Source: Trichopria drosophilae (Eukaryota; Arthropoda; Insecta; Hymenoptera; Diapriidae). Taken from it: DNA of 64,000 bases. The translations under genes were made by a program, and so were the position numbers. How positions within the stretch are numbered: the first letter of the stretch is position 1; the number at the start of each line of letters is the position of its first letter. The stretch lies in assembly GCA_030407085.1 (NCBI GenBank), contig CM059582.1:18085501-18149500 (forward strand), read 5' to 3'. This document shows positions 15,001 through 24,616 of this stretch, piece by piece. Below the pieces are notes generated by a model. That model saw only the letters and a list, made by a program, of their open reading frames with translations. It was not told the origin of the DNA and made no database searches.

Positions 15001-17345
15001 TCATTACATTCTGTGTACGTAAGATGTCGTTTTTACTTGATTAGGTTTCACGATTCATAGATAGCTGACGCTAATACTGTATTTAATATTTCCGATCAAA
15101 GTTATAAATTATTTCTAATAAATTTCAAACAAGACACAATAAATTTCCTAAACAAGAAAAATAGGTTAAGAAAATACTTAATACACCCGCCTTTGCTCAG
15201 AAGGCTTCTATTCCTAACTGTAGTAACGCGATTATCTTGGGGTATACTCCAGCTCCGCCCATCTTTCTATTGGACATGGAAGAGATTGTAAATACATTCG
15301 CATCAGCAAATACAACATTTGGATAGTAGTACGTAATGCAACTCATTATACCCCATTCAACACAGTTGATGCCATTTTGAACAGATTCATTACCCGATCG
15401 CTAATGAATACAGATAAGCTGATTATATATTATCTCTCATTACATTCTGTGTACGTAAGATGTCGTTTTTACTTGATTAGGTTTCACGATTCATAGATAG
15501 CTGACGCTAATACTGTATTTAATATTTCCGATCAAAGTTATAAATTATTTCTACTAAATTTCAAACAAGACCTAATAAATTTCCTAAACAAGAAAAATAG
15601 GTTAAGAAAATACTTAATACACCCGCCTTTGCTCAGAAGGCTTCTATTCCTAACTGTAGTAACGCGATTATCTTGGGGTATACTCCAGCTCCGCCCATCT
15701 TTCTATTGGACATGGAAGAGATTGTAAATACATTCGCATCAGCAAATACAACATTTGGATAGTAGTACGTAATGCAACTCATTATACCCCATTCAACACA
15801 GTTGATGCCATTTTGAACAGATTCATTACCCGATCGCTAATGAATACAGATAAGCTGATTATATATTATCTCTCATTACATTCTGTGTACGTAAGATGTC
15901 GTTTTTACTTGATTAGGTTTCACGATTCATAGATAGCTGACGCTAATACTGTATTTAATATTTCCGATCAAAGTTATAAATTATTTCTACTAAATTTCAA
16001 ACAAGACACAATAAATTTCCTAAAGAAGAAAAATAGGTTAAGTAAATACTTAATACACCCGCCTTTGCTCAGAAGGCTTCTATTCCTAACTCTAGTAACG
16101 CGATTATCTTGTGGTATACTCCAGCTCCGCCCATCTTTCTATTGGACATGGAAGAGATTGTAAATACATTCGCATCAGCAAATACAACATTTAGATAGTA
16201 GTACGTAATGCAACTCATTATACCCCATTCAACACAGTTGATGCCATTTTGAACAGATTCATGACCCGATCGTTAATGACCACAGAGAAGCTGATGATAT
16301 ATTATCTCTCATTACATTCTGTGTACGTAAGATGTCGTTTTTACTTGATTAGGTTTCACGATTCATAGATAGCTGACGGTAATACTGTATTTAATATTTC
16401 TGATTAAAGTTATAAATTATTTCCACTAAATTTCATACAAGACACAATAAATTTCCTAAACAAGAAAAATAGGTTACGTAAATACTTAATACATCCGCCT
16501 TTGCTCAGAAGGCTTCTATTCCTAACTGGAGTAATGCGATTAGCTTGGGGTATACTCCAGCTCCGCCCATCTTTCTATTGGACATGAAAGAGTTTGTAAA
16601 TACATTAGCACCTGGTAATACAGCACCCAAATAGTAGAACGTAAAGCAACTCATTATACCCCATTCAACACAGCTGATGCCGTTTTGAACAGATTCATGA
16701 CCCGATCGCTAATGACCACAGATAAGCTGATTATATATTATCTCTCATTACATTCTGTATACGGAAGATGTAATCTTTACTTGATTAGGTTTCACGATTC
16801 ATAGATAGCTGACGGTAATCTGTATTTAATATTTCTGATTAAAGTTATAAATTATTTCCACTAAATTTCATACAAGACACAATAAATTTCCTTAACAAGA
16901 AAAATAGGTTACGTAAATATTTAATACATCCGCCTTTGCTCAGAAGGCTTCTATTCCTAACTGGCGTAATGCGATTATCTTGGGGTATTCTCCAGCTCCG
17001 CCCATCTTTCTATTGGACATAAAAGAGATTGTAAATACATTAGCACCATGCAATACAACACCCAGAGAGTAGAACGTAAAGCAACTGATTATATCCCATT
17101 CAACACAGCCGATGCCCTTTTGAATAGATTCATGACCCGATCGCTAACGACCACAGATAAGCTGAGGATTTGTTATATGTGTACATTGCTTTCTTTTTCT
17201 ATAAGCAGTCGTTGATCCTTGATTACTTTTCACGATTCATAGATAGCTGAACGCTAATACTGTCGTATTTGGGATATATGCCATCCTAGTTATGAGTTAT
17301 TTTCCGTAAATACCAAACAAAACAGAGTAAACTTCCTATACTGTT
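1..17345. repeat. Satellite DNA array, 436-bp monomer, about 40 copies
   Basis: The same block recurs head to tail, and each copy can be counted from the word GGGGTATACTCCAGCTCCGC. Copies start at 1, 437, 873, 1309, 1745, 2181, 2595, 3031 and then every 436 bp to 16111, 16547 and 16982. That gives 39 full copies and one decayed copy fading out near 17345; the array runs off the left edge of the window. Central copies are nearly identical, while the last three carry many substitutions, as expected at the edge of a satellite that is homogenised internally. Two variants of the segment about 60-110 bases into the monomer exist: a common one (CGCATCAGCAAATACAAC) and a rarer one (AGCACCAGGCAAAACAAC). 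No coding capacity is conserved between copies. A centromeric or pericentromeric role is possible but not shown. Confidence 0.98.
2181..2594. repeat. Short satellite monomer with a 22-bp internal deletion
   Basis: This copy is 414 bp long instead of 436 bp. The missing 22 bases lie near 2389, where the usual sequence after CTCATTACATT has been removed and joins directly to GTACTTGATTAG. It also carries the rarer 'GACCCGATCGTTAATGACCACAG' type substitutions seen again near 11470 and 16265, so it is a recombinant or older lineage within the array. Confidence 0.9.
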
Positions 17346-17964
17346 GCAATATTTTCGAACTTTGTAATATCAGTTACTTAATATCAATATCGTACGATAC
17401 ACATACAATTTTAAAATCACCCGTATATGTTTTAAATAAAAATATATATTCACCTTATAAATTTTTTTTTAATGTTGAGCCATGATCTGTAACATGCAAT
17501 TTAAGCATATAAAGAATTAGTAAATAATTTGCAATAATAGTTGAACTGAACACTCCTAACTATTATTGAAATCTGTATAATCACAGAAAAGCATTTAACA
17601 ATTGGGAAAAGTGGAAAATACATTCCAGAGTTGTCAGGTTTAATGTGCTCATCAGCAAGGACATGATATGATAGCCTTCCCTGAACGGAACTATATCATT
17701 ATTTTTCAAATTGATTAGTTTCTGCAGTTTTATAAAGTTTTAATATTAAACTCCGGAAATATGAAATAACTTGGGAAACGTAAGACCTTAAAAATGCTAT
17801 TGTTCGAACATTCGTTATCAATAATTTAAATTAAACATTCATGTATATTTAAATAAATATAGTAGTTGTAATAATACTGCTTGACTTGGAGGATGTTTTT
17901 CCACTCTTTCCAGTAGTCAAATGCTTTTTTCTGGCTACATAAATTAAAATACTGGTTATCAATG
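17346..17964. other. AT-rich unique flank of the satellite, no gene seen
   Basis: After the last decayed satellite copy the sequence becomes AT-rich, without a long reading frame, a repeat copy I can recognise, or a convincing splice-bounded exon. It separates the satellite from a SINE insertion. Confidence 0.6.
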
Positions 17965-18215
17965 TGGCGTTTAACTTTTTTTTTACTTTATTTTACTTTG
18001 ACTTTTGTGAATCCATGTGGGACTAAATCGCGACTGGATCTACAGATTATGAAGGTGGAATCCGAACCACCTGAGCTTTGTCGTTATTAGACACTTATAA
18101 ACAAATACAGAAGTGTCTCGATGACAGATGGCAGAGGCCGGGATCGAACCAGGGTATTCTAATTATGAAGCCGATACTCTATCAACTGAGTCACCGCCAC
18201 TCAATGGCGTTTAAC
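17965..18215 (-). mobile_element. tRNA-derived SINE with target-site duplication
   Basis: Read on the minus strand, the element starts GTGGCGGTGACTCAGTTGAT and contains an A-box-like segment followed by a B-box match, GGTTCGATCCC, so its head resembles a tRNA gene. The tRNA fold is poor: the anticodon stem does not pair well. The body has a second part near 18000-18110, and the 3' end is an A-rich tail (AAAATAAAGTAAAAAAAAAG). The insertion is bracketed by a direct repeat, TGGCGTTTAAC, at 17965-17975 and 18205-18215; it extends to about 15 bp with a 2-base difference. Tail and duplication point to LINE-driven retroposition. The family name is unknown to me. Confidence 0.75.
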
Positions 18216-18734
18216 CTATATCACAGTTAAGCATTTATTGATCACATTTATATGCAACATTTATTAATGTTCTGTAATGTATAAATAAGGACCGTAATAT
18301 CAAGAATATTTTCAAATATTAATTTAAATTAAAGCGTTCAAGTAGTTATGAAACATCTATATTTGTTCAAATATTGATGAATATTTAATTTATAACGAGA
18401 AATTATTAATTATTGAGAAATCGCATTTCTAATAATTGTGTGGATGTTAATGCCTTTTCTATTAATTTCGATAACTGTTTTCCGTCATTTTCAGTAAATT
18501 CATGCTATACAACAATTTTTACTTATTTCTATTAACTGATGACTTTTTTGACAATATTGTTATTTACACCACTGTATCGATTTCAAAAAATATTTACAAA
18601 AATGGAGTCAGGTGCTAAACAAACTAACGACAACTTTTCGAAATTGGTACTTCATCTTGCTTCCCTTCAATAAAAAAGGAATTGTACCAGGCAGTGCACA
18701 GGTAGACAGTCACTAGTACCCAATAAACTCCAGA

Positions 18735-19080
18735 TACTCTGTTAAATTGTTGGGTATTCTCTTTGATTATTAACTGGAAATTTGATAAACACTAAGAATA
18801 TCTAAGAAAAAATAGATTCAAAAGCATATTAACATTATTCAGCTTATTAGAGGAATGGGGTCGCCCACCCAACGACTGTAATACAGTTATGCAAAAGCAC
18901 AATTAGGTCTAAACTAGATTATGTGTATTTTATTTACTTCTCTAAGATTAAGCAACTAAAAATAAAATTAGACAAAACTCATTACAAATCACGCAGACTC
19001 TTGCTGAAGCCAAAGCATAGCACATTCTAATTAGATACTGACATTCAGGAATTAAGATCAACGATATACTCAGCTTACAC
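18735..19080 (+). pseudogene. Decayed non-LTR retrotransposon fragment (Jockey-like RT thumb)
   Basis: From 18741 the plus strand reads VKLLGILFD, then after a one-base shift INWKFDKH and further on YLRKNRFKSI. This resembles the conserved stretch after the catalytic palm of Jockey-group reverse transcriptases (LGIxFDxxLTWKxHI...YLxxK). The rest, to about 19080, has stops and shifts in every frame but keeps scattered similarity (for example around the region reading THYKSRRLLLK). It is a dead fragment and cannot encode an enzyme. Recognition is from memory, so moderate confidence. Confidence 0.45.
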
Positions 19081-19176
19081 AAAGAAATAAAATTCATTAC
19101 TAGCCTTTCAGATTTATAAGTAAATTAATTAAGTAAGTTAATCTTAATATTTAATTAAAGACATGTTAATTTTCAG

Positions 19177-19430
19177 GTATTCGTGAGTACATCTGCATAA
19201 GATACAGAGACAAACATCAACTATTGGAACTTTTCGACATTCTGCAAAAATTACAAATGATCCAGTACGAAAACGACTTAATCCACCTGTTGATGAGCAG
19301 AGCCATACCAGCAATGAAAACTAGTTACACCAGTGACAGCAAGGAATTCATTGATTTTTATAAAATGATCGTTGCCATTGTTCAAACTATAAATCCAAAA
19401 TTACCGATTTTAGTTAAAGCTGAAAATTAA
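19177..19430 (+). CDS. Apparent terminal exon of an unrecognised gene
   Basis: A canonical 3' splice site (TTTTCAG at 19170-19176) opens a frame whose first full codon is at 19179 and which ends at TAA 19428-19430. It encodes about 84 residues rich in Leu, Ile, Lys and Tyr; inner segments include ELFDILQKLQMIQYENDL and ends PKLPILVKAEN. The pattern looks like amphipathic helices, such as the end of an armadillo- or HEAT-like protein, but I do not recognise a family. An AATAAA at 19613-19618 fits a 3' UTR of about 190 bases. No upstream exon is visible between the satellite and this point, so the rest of the gene would have to lie beyond the 17-kb satellite. Alternatively this is a fragment of a duplicated gene. 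Confidence 0.45.
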
Positions 19431-19612
19431 CAAAGCATTTTGTTTCCCATATGTTTGACGATGTTATTGTTTCCCCGGAGATGATATTGATTTAACACGC
19501 GCGAGTACGCGTATTGCCATAGTAAATTATTAAAGTGTAGTCTTCCAACACACTTTTTCGTGATACTTATTATAAGTGATATGATATTTTCTACCAAACA
19601 TAATGTAAAATC

Positions 19613-19618
19613 AATAAA
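19613..19618 (+). other. Polyadenylation signal AATAAA
   Basis: AATAAA followed by GTGCTCTC, 183 bases after the TAA of the terminal exon at 19177-19430. Spacing is normal for an insect 3' UTR. Confidence 0.45.
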
Positions 19619-20359
19619 GTGCTCTCTATTTTTAAAACTACAATAAATGTAATAGAAGTGTCTACAATTTCTTTAAGTGATGAAAATGAGTGAAGTCGAA
19701 ATATATTCATGTACGTTAATAAAGCTGTCCAATGATCGTTGAAGGTATCCGGTAAATGACAGGAAGTGATAATGATTATTTCCTTCAAGGTTTTATTCTA
19801 ATATCTTCTTGCATACTTAATTTTATTGTCTAGAAAAGTCTGGAAATTACCGTTTTATTTAGTAATTTAGTAATATTTCATAAACAGAATTTTAATTTGT
19901 CTATTTTTATCAGTGTGCTACTTGTCATATTTTGATAAACTACCTAATTAATGCACATAAAATTCAGTAAAATAAACCCTTGCATGTTCTAAAATTCAAT
20001 TTTTCCTGAATTTTAAGTTGATTTTGAATTATAGCCACCAAATAATTTTTTTTAAGTTAGTTGCTAAATTGTAAATAATACCTTTGATTTCTGACAGCAG
20101 ATTTTTAGAATTCAAAATGGTGGATCCAATAATATGGCGGAATAGTTTATCACAGTTTACGAATAGAAATACAAAAATATAAATGGTGGATTAATTTTTT
20201 TTTAATGTAACGTATGAACTTATTTTGAACAAATTTGAACAAAATTACAATAATTTGAACACCCTCACACTGTGTAATGAATTTTTTACATTTTACAGTT
20301 TAATTTGAGTGAAATTGTTTAACCCTTTTAAGAAGGGACGGACACATTTTGTGCATAAA
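19619..20359. other. AT-rich intergenic stretch, no gene seen
   Basis: No supported exon. Near 20100-20150 there is a loose copy of the 'AAAATGGTGGATCCAATAATATGGCGGA' type wording that also occurs inside the foldback elements downstream, so part of this stretch is probably old repeat. Confidence 0.5.
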
Positions 20360-21909
20360 GTTCAGCGCTCTACCTAATGATGTTACGGTCATGCAAAAAA
20401 TTCTTCAGCCATCATTTCTTACGTATTTTTGTCTGCTCTTACGGATTCTGTTGACGAAATTGACCCAAATCTCTTATTAAATTATCTTTTAATTGATACC
20501 ACTCGCTTTTCAAAATTTTAAAATGGCGGTTATAAATTGCGGCCAAAAAGCAGAAATTTTCCAAATTTGATTGTAAACTAAAAGATTGAAGTTTTAGCAT
20601 CACTATATTCTTGACAACTGCATACTTATATATTTTTGAGGTCGCTGATTACAAATTTGATGTCTGATTATCAAAATTCAAAATGGTGGGTTCAATATGG
20701 CGGACGAAAATTTTAAAAACTTCGGATTTTCACAAAATTCGTTACTAAAGAGTTTTCCAGGTCGCTGATGTCAAATCCGAAGTCAGATTTTAAAAATTCA
20801 AAATGACGCATCCAATATGCAGGTTTATAATGTAAAAATATAGTAGGTATATAGGTATGGTAGCTATAAATATCTAGCAAATAGCACGTTTTTAGCCGTC
20901 AATATTTTGCGGTTGCCCGACTCTTACCACGATGAGGTAAACGTATACTTTAATTTCAGGTTAAATGTTGATTTACTGCATCCGTTCACGTTCGATTCAT
21001 GCGGCAAACATTTAACCTGAAAATAAGATACAATTTTGAAATATTTAAATTTTCTAAACTAGCTTCGGAACCAACGTGAAATTTTTGTTGTATGTAGATG
21101 GGGGTTTTATTTGTATATTCTCAAAATTTCAATTTATTTAATTTTTCTTTAACGATATTAGCTTGTAAACTTCGCGAAAATACGAAAAGTGTGTATTTTG
21201 AACTCCATATTTTTTACATTTTTTTATATGTTTCTCCATATGGGATCCGTCATTTTGAATTTTTAAAATATGACTTCGGATTTGAAATCAGCGACCTCGA
21301 AAACCCCTAAACAACAAATTTTGTGAAAATCCGAACATTTTTTAAAATTTTCTTCCGCCATATTGAATTTTTGAAATGTGACTTCGGATTTGAAATCAGC
21401 GACCTCGAAAACTCCTAAATAACAAATTTTCTGAAAATTCTAAAAATTTTTTTAATTTTCGTCCGCCATATTGGATCCGCCATTTTGAATGATAATATGA
21501 CATTAAATTTGTAATCAGCGACCTCAACAACATATAAGTATGCAGTTATCGAGAATATAATGATGCTAAAACAGTCTTTTAGTTTACAATGAAATTTGGA
21601 AAAATTTATGTTGTTTGGCCGCCATTTATAACCGCCATTTTGAAAATTTAAAAAGGGAGTAGTATCAATTGAAAGATGAACTATTTTGGACGCGATATTA
21701 TGCATTTGCATGCTTTCTGCGTTGCTGTTTTCGTGTGAAAATCTTAGATTTATGAAAAATTCTTTTGAAAAAATCATCTGTATCTTTTTAATATGAGATT
21801 TGAGTCAATTTCGCAAACAGAGTCTGAAAGAGCAGACAAAAATACGTAAGAAATGATGTCTGAAGAATTTTTTGCATGACCGTAACATTGTTAGGCAGAG
21901 CGCTGAACT
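20360..21909. mobile_element. Long foldback (inverted-repeat) element A
   Basis: The left arm from 20360 (GTTCAGCGCTCTACCTAATG) is matched in reverse complement by the right arm ending about 21909. Matching blocks include the CAGACAAAAATACGTAAGAAA wording near 21833-21853, which mirrors 20410-20435. The arms also mirror each other around 20500-20720 and 21440-21680. The centre is a hairpin, TTCAGGTTAAATGTT at about 20955 against AACATTTAACCTGAA at about 21007. GGTCGCTGA or its complement TCAGCGACC occurs several times in the arms, with GCCATATTG and CCATTTTGAA words beside it. No protein is encoded: the reading frames of about 120 residues across the right arm are by-products of the repeat. 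Non-autonomous; its mobilising enzyme is unknown. Confidence 0.8.
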
Positions 21910-21954
21910 TCTTTTGTCGAAATCTAAATGCGTGTACATGGTCTGTCCAGAATG

Positions 21955-22660
21955 AAATCACATTAAATTTGTGTATTCTGGGGTTTTCTGGGTCGCTGAA
22001 TCTAAATCCGATGTAGGTTTTGAAAATGGCGTCTCCACTATGGACGATGAATTTATTGAAATCGATCGAAAATACCTGAAACTTCGTACTCAGTTTATTC
22101 ACAGTTACAAGTTTCATGTTAGTTTGAAATTTAAAATACAACATGGTTATTTCAATTCAAATTGAAATCTAATGACGATAACATTGTTTTTATAAGTATT
22201 ACTTACTTCTTAGTCACAAAAGTAATTGAAATATTGATAATGTTGATTAGTCTTTTTTTAAATTATTAACTTCTGTTATTTTTTTGTGTGCTAAATGTAC
22301 AATACTTATATTTGCGAAATCTAGTCTGAAGACGCAAGAAGAGGAATATTCTGGATAATGAACATCAAAATTACTAAAACATGAAAAAACAAAATGATAT
22401 AATAGCTCCATGAAATATTATAATGGGTGTGGAATTATGTGTTTACAAAAGCAATGTCACCGTCAAACTGTAGTAATTAAACAACTAAAAACAGCATAAA
22501 ACATACATAAAATTTGTACTCATGACGTACAAAAAATGTTTTTTTTTTTCAAACCATATGTCAACCGATTTTGATCAATTTTAACAAATTTGTCTGTCAT
22601 ATTGGATCCAACATTCGGAATTTCTGAAGACTACCTTAAAATTTCTACTCAACGACTCCA
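21955..22660. repeat. Scattered copies of the GGTCGCTGA module outside foldback A
   Basis: At about 21980-22035 the sequence reads TTTTCTGGGTCGCTGAATC followed by AAAATGGCG wording, and at about 22595-22640 CATATTGGATCCAACATTCG. These are the same words that fill the foldback elements, here without a paired arm, so they are probably fragments of related elements. Confidence 0.55.
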
Positions 22661-23322
22661 AAAATTCCAGGATGTGCAATTTGAAGTGATTTCATTATGG
22701 CCATCCAAGCGAGCACACGCGACTCTGGAATTGAAAAGAAAATCGAATTTTGTAGCCACTTTTGAACTGTAATTTATTCCAGTATTTCTATTCTATAGCA
22801 CAACCATTTATGATGCGGAAAAAACTAATACGGAAATTAAGAAAAAAAACTAACGATATGGGAAAAGGAATACTAACAATGTCCTCGTTTTTGTTAAATA
22901 AATGTCATAGTTTGTTTATTGTTAAATACACAATTCGAAAGAGCGGGATTTTTTAAATAAAAAAGTTTATTTTCCATTTTTTGTTTTCATTGCATTTTGA
23001 TGCTAAAAGTAAATTAAATTTAGCTTCTGAAATAGTTAAAAATAAATAATGAAATTACGAATTGACACCCAGGATACAGAACCTATAACGTCATATGCCG
23101 CGCGCCAAAATAATTGGCAATTTCATTATCTATTTCAATTATTTTTCACTAACAGAATTCGCTCAAATTTACAAATTCAGTTACAATAATTAATCTTGCA
23201 GTACTTAATTCTTCTTTGGTCTTAATTTTATTGACATGCCTAAAAATCCATAAACATATTCCTGCATAATTTTAAATACATTCATACTCTGTTGCATTTC
23301 CAGTGTATATAAAGGCTATAGC
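22661..23322. other. AT-rich intergenic stretch, no gene seen
   Basis: Only short open frames and no splice-bounded exon of coding character. Nothing further recognised. Confidence 0.5.
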
Positions 23323-24222
23323 GGGATAAGCCAGTCAAAACCAACTTGATTTTTATTTTGAATCGGCCATTCGAAAGGACATATTTAAAAACCTCTTTAG
23401 CCAAATTTTCAGCCCCCTTGGTGGTAGTAGGTTGCTCCCTATCGTGAAAAACGTGTTTTTAGACAAAAAATTCTCTGTCTCCACTGTTTGAACGTGTATT
23501 TTTGAGTGAGAAAATACCTTAATTTTTTGCAGATTTTTCGGGTCAAACTTGAGCCACAACAAATTCTTGAATTTTTCTATGATATTTTAGGTTATGAAGC
23601 TCATATTTGGCCAATTTCTTAATAACAATTTTTTGTGTCCCCTTCTTTCGAATACCAATGTTAGAATTACCATTTTCAAACCGGAACATGCTCAAAACCT
23701 TTTCACTTTATTGGTACATAACCTCAAAATTATATACTTCAATAGGTATTAGAAAACCCAAAAATACTCTAGGACTTTCTTTCAGGTCTAATCAGTTTTT
23801 AGAGCAAGTATTACTTTGTTGTCGCTGCAAAAGTCCTTATTCAACCAGTTTTTAGGTATAGGAAAACTTCATATTATTGGAAAGATATCAATCATTATAA
23901 TTAATCCTATAATGAGTGAATATTTCTGATAGAAATTAAAATAACGTTTATCAAAAAGTTGTAAAAATGTGCGAAAAATCTGAAAAAAATCAGGGTATTT
24001 TCTCACTCAACTCAAAAATACACGTTCATGAATTTTTTCAGATTATTTCAAACAGTGGAGACAGAGAATTTTTTGTCTAAAAAACACGTTTTTTACGATA
24101 GGAGCAACCTACTACCACCTAGGGGGCTGAAAATTTGGCTAAAGGGGTTTTTAAATATGTCCTTTTGAATGGCCAATTCAAAATAAAAATCAAGGCGGGG
24201 GCAGTTTTGACCGTCTTATCCC
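23323..24222. mobile_element. Foldback element B, about 900 bp
   Basis: The left end GGGATAAGCCAGTCAAAAC (23323 on) is mirrored by GTTTTGACCGTCTTATCCC at the right end. The arms then continue inverted for about 220-250 bp: the AGAGAATTTTTTGTCTAAAA wording near 24064 mirrors TTTTAGACAAAAAATTCTCT near 23457, and GGTGGTAGTAGGTTGCTCC near 23420 mirrors GGAGCAACCTACTACCACC near 24101. The spacer is about 430 bp of unrelated AT-rich DNA. No coding capacity. It stops only 214 bp before the DNAI2 start codon, so it may sit in that gene's promoter. Confidence 0.82.
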
Positions 24223-24436
24223 TTTATTATTAATTCATATATTTTTGGCAGAATTAAATTTTTGATGGATTTTCAAATTCACGAGAAACATATCGAATTT
24301 GCGAAAGTGGTTAAACAATTGAAGTTAGTGCCGTTATATTTTGAGAAATACGGTTAATGTTTGAAATGCAAGGTAGCATAAAATGAATTTTGGTTAAACA
24401 ATAATAAAGTTGTAATTGAAGATACCCATAAGAAAC

Positions 24437-24616
24437 ATGCAGACCCAGTACGTATACTTGAAAAAACGTTCCCAATTTGGAAAACGAGCATATTTTACTG
24501 AAACTGATAAGTTGGAGGTTGATATTCCACCTGACCCAGCACTTGCTGCTGAATACATCAGAATAAATCCAGCAACCAAAAGTACAGAATGCAGAAAAGT
24601 CATGGCTGTTCACGAG
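24437..24616 (+). CDS. Dnai2: Dnai2 exon 1 (residues 1-60)
   Basis: Starts at the ATG at 24437; the frame is open seven codons further 5' but without another ATG, and the N-terminus from this ATG has the length of known homologues. Ends HE before donor GTAATG; phase 0. Confidence 0.9.

Noticed and set aside
1..17345. A CRISPR-like or gene-cluster reading of the regular repeats
   Set aside because: The 436-bp units are whole repeats without unique spacers, in a eukaryotic genome; they are satellite DNA.
18125..18203. A tRNA gene on the minus strand
   Set aside because: B-box is good but the acceptor and anticodon stems pair poorly, and the A-rich tail and target duplication show that it is the head of a SINE.
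21415..22144. Two minus-strand ORFs of 120 and 118 codons
   Set aside because: They lie in the right arm of foldback A and its flank; the translated sequence follows the repeated module and has no recognisable domain.
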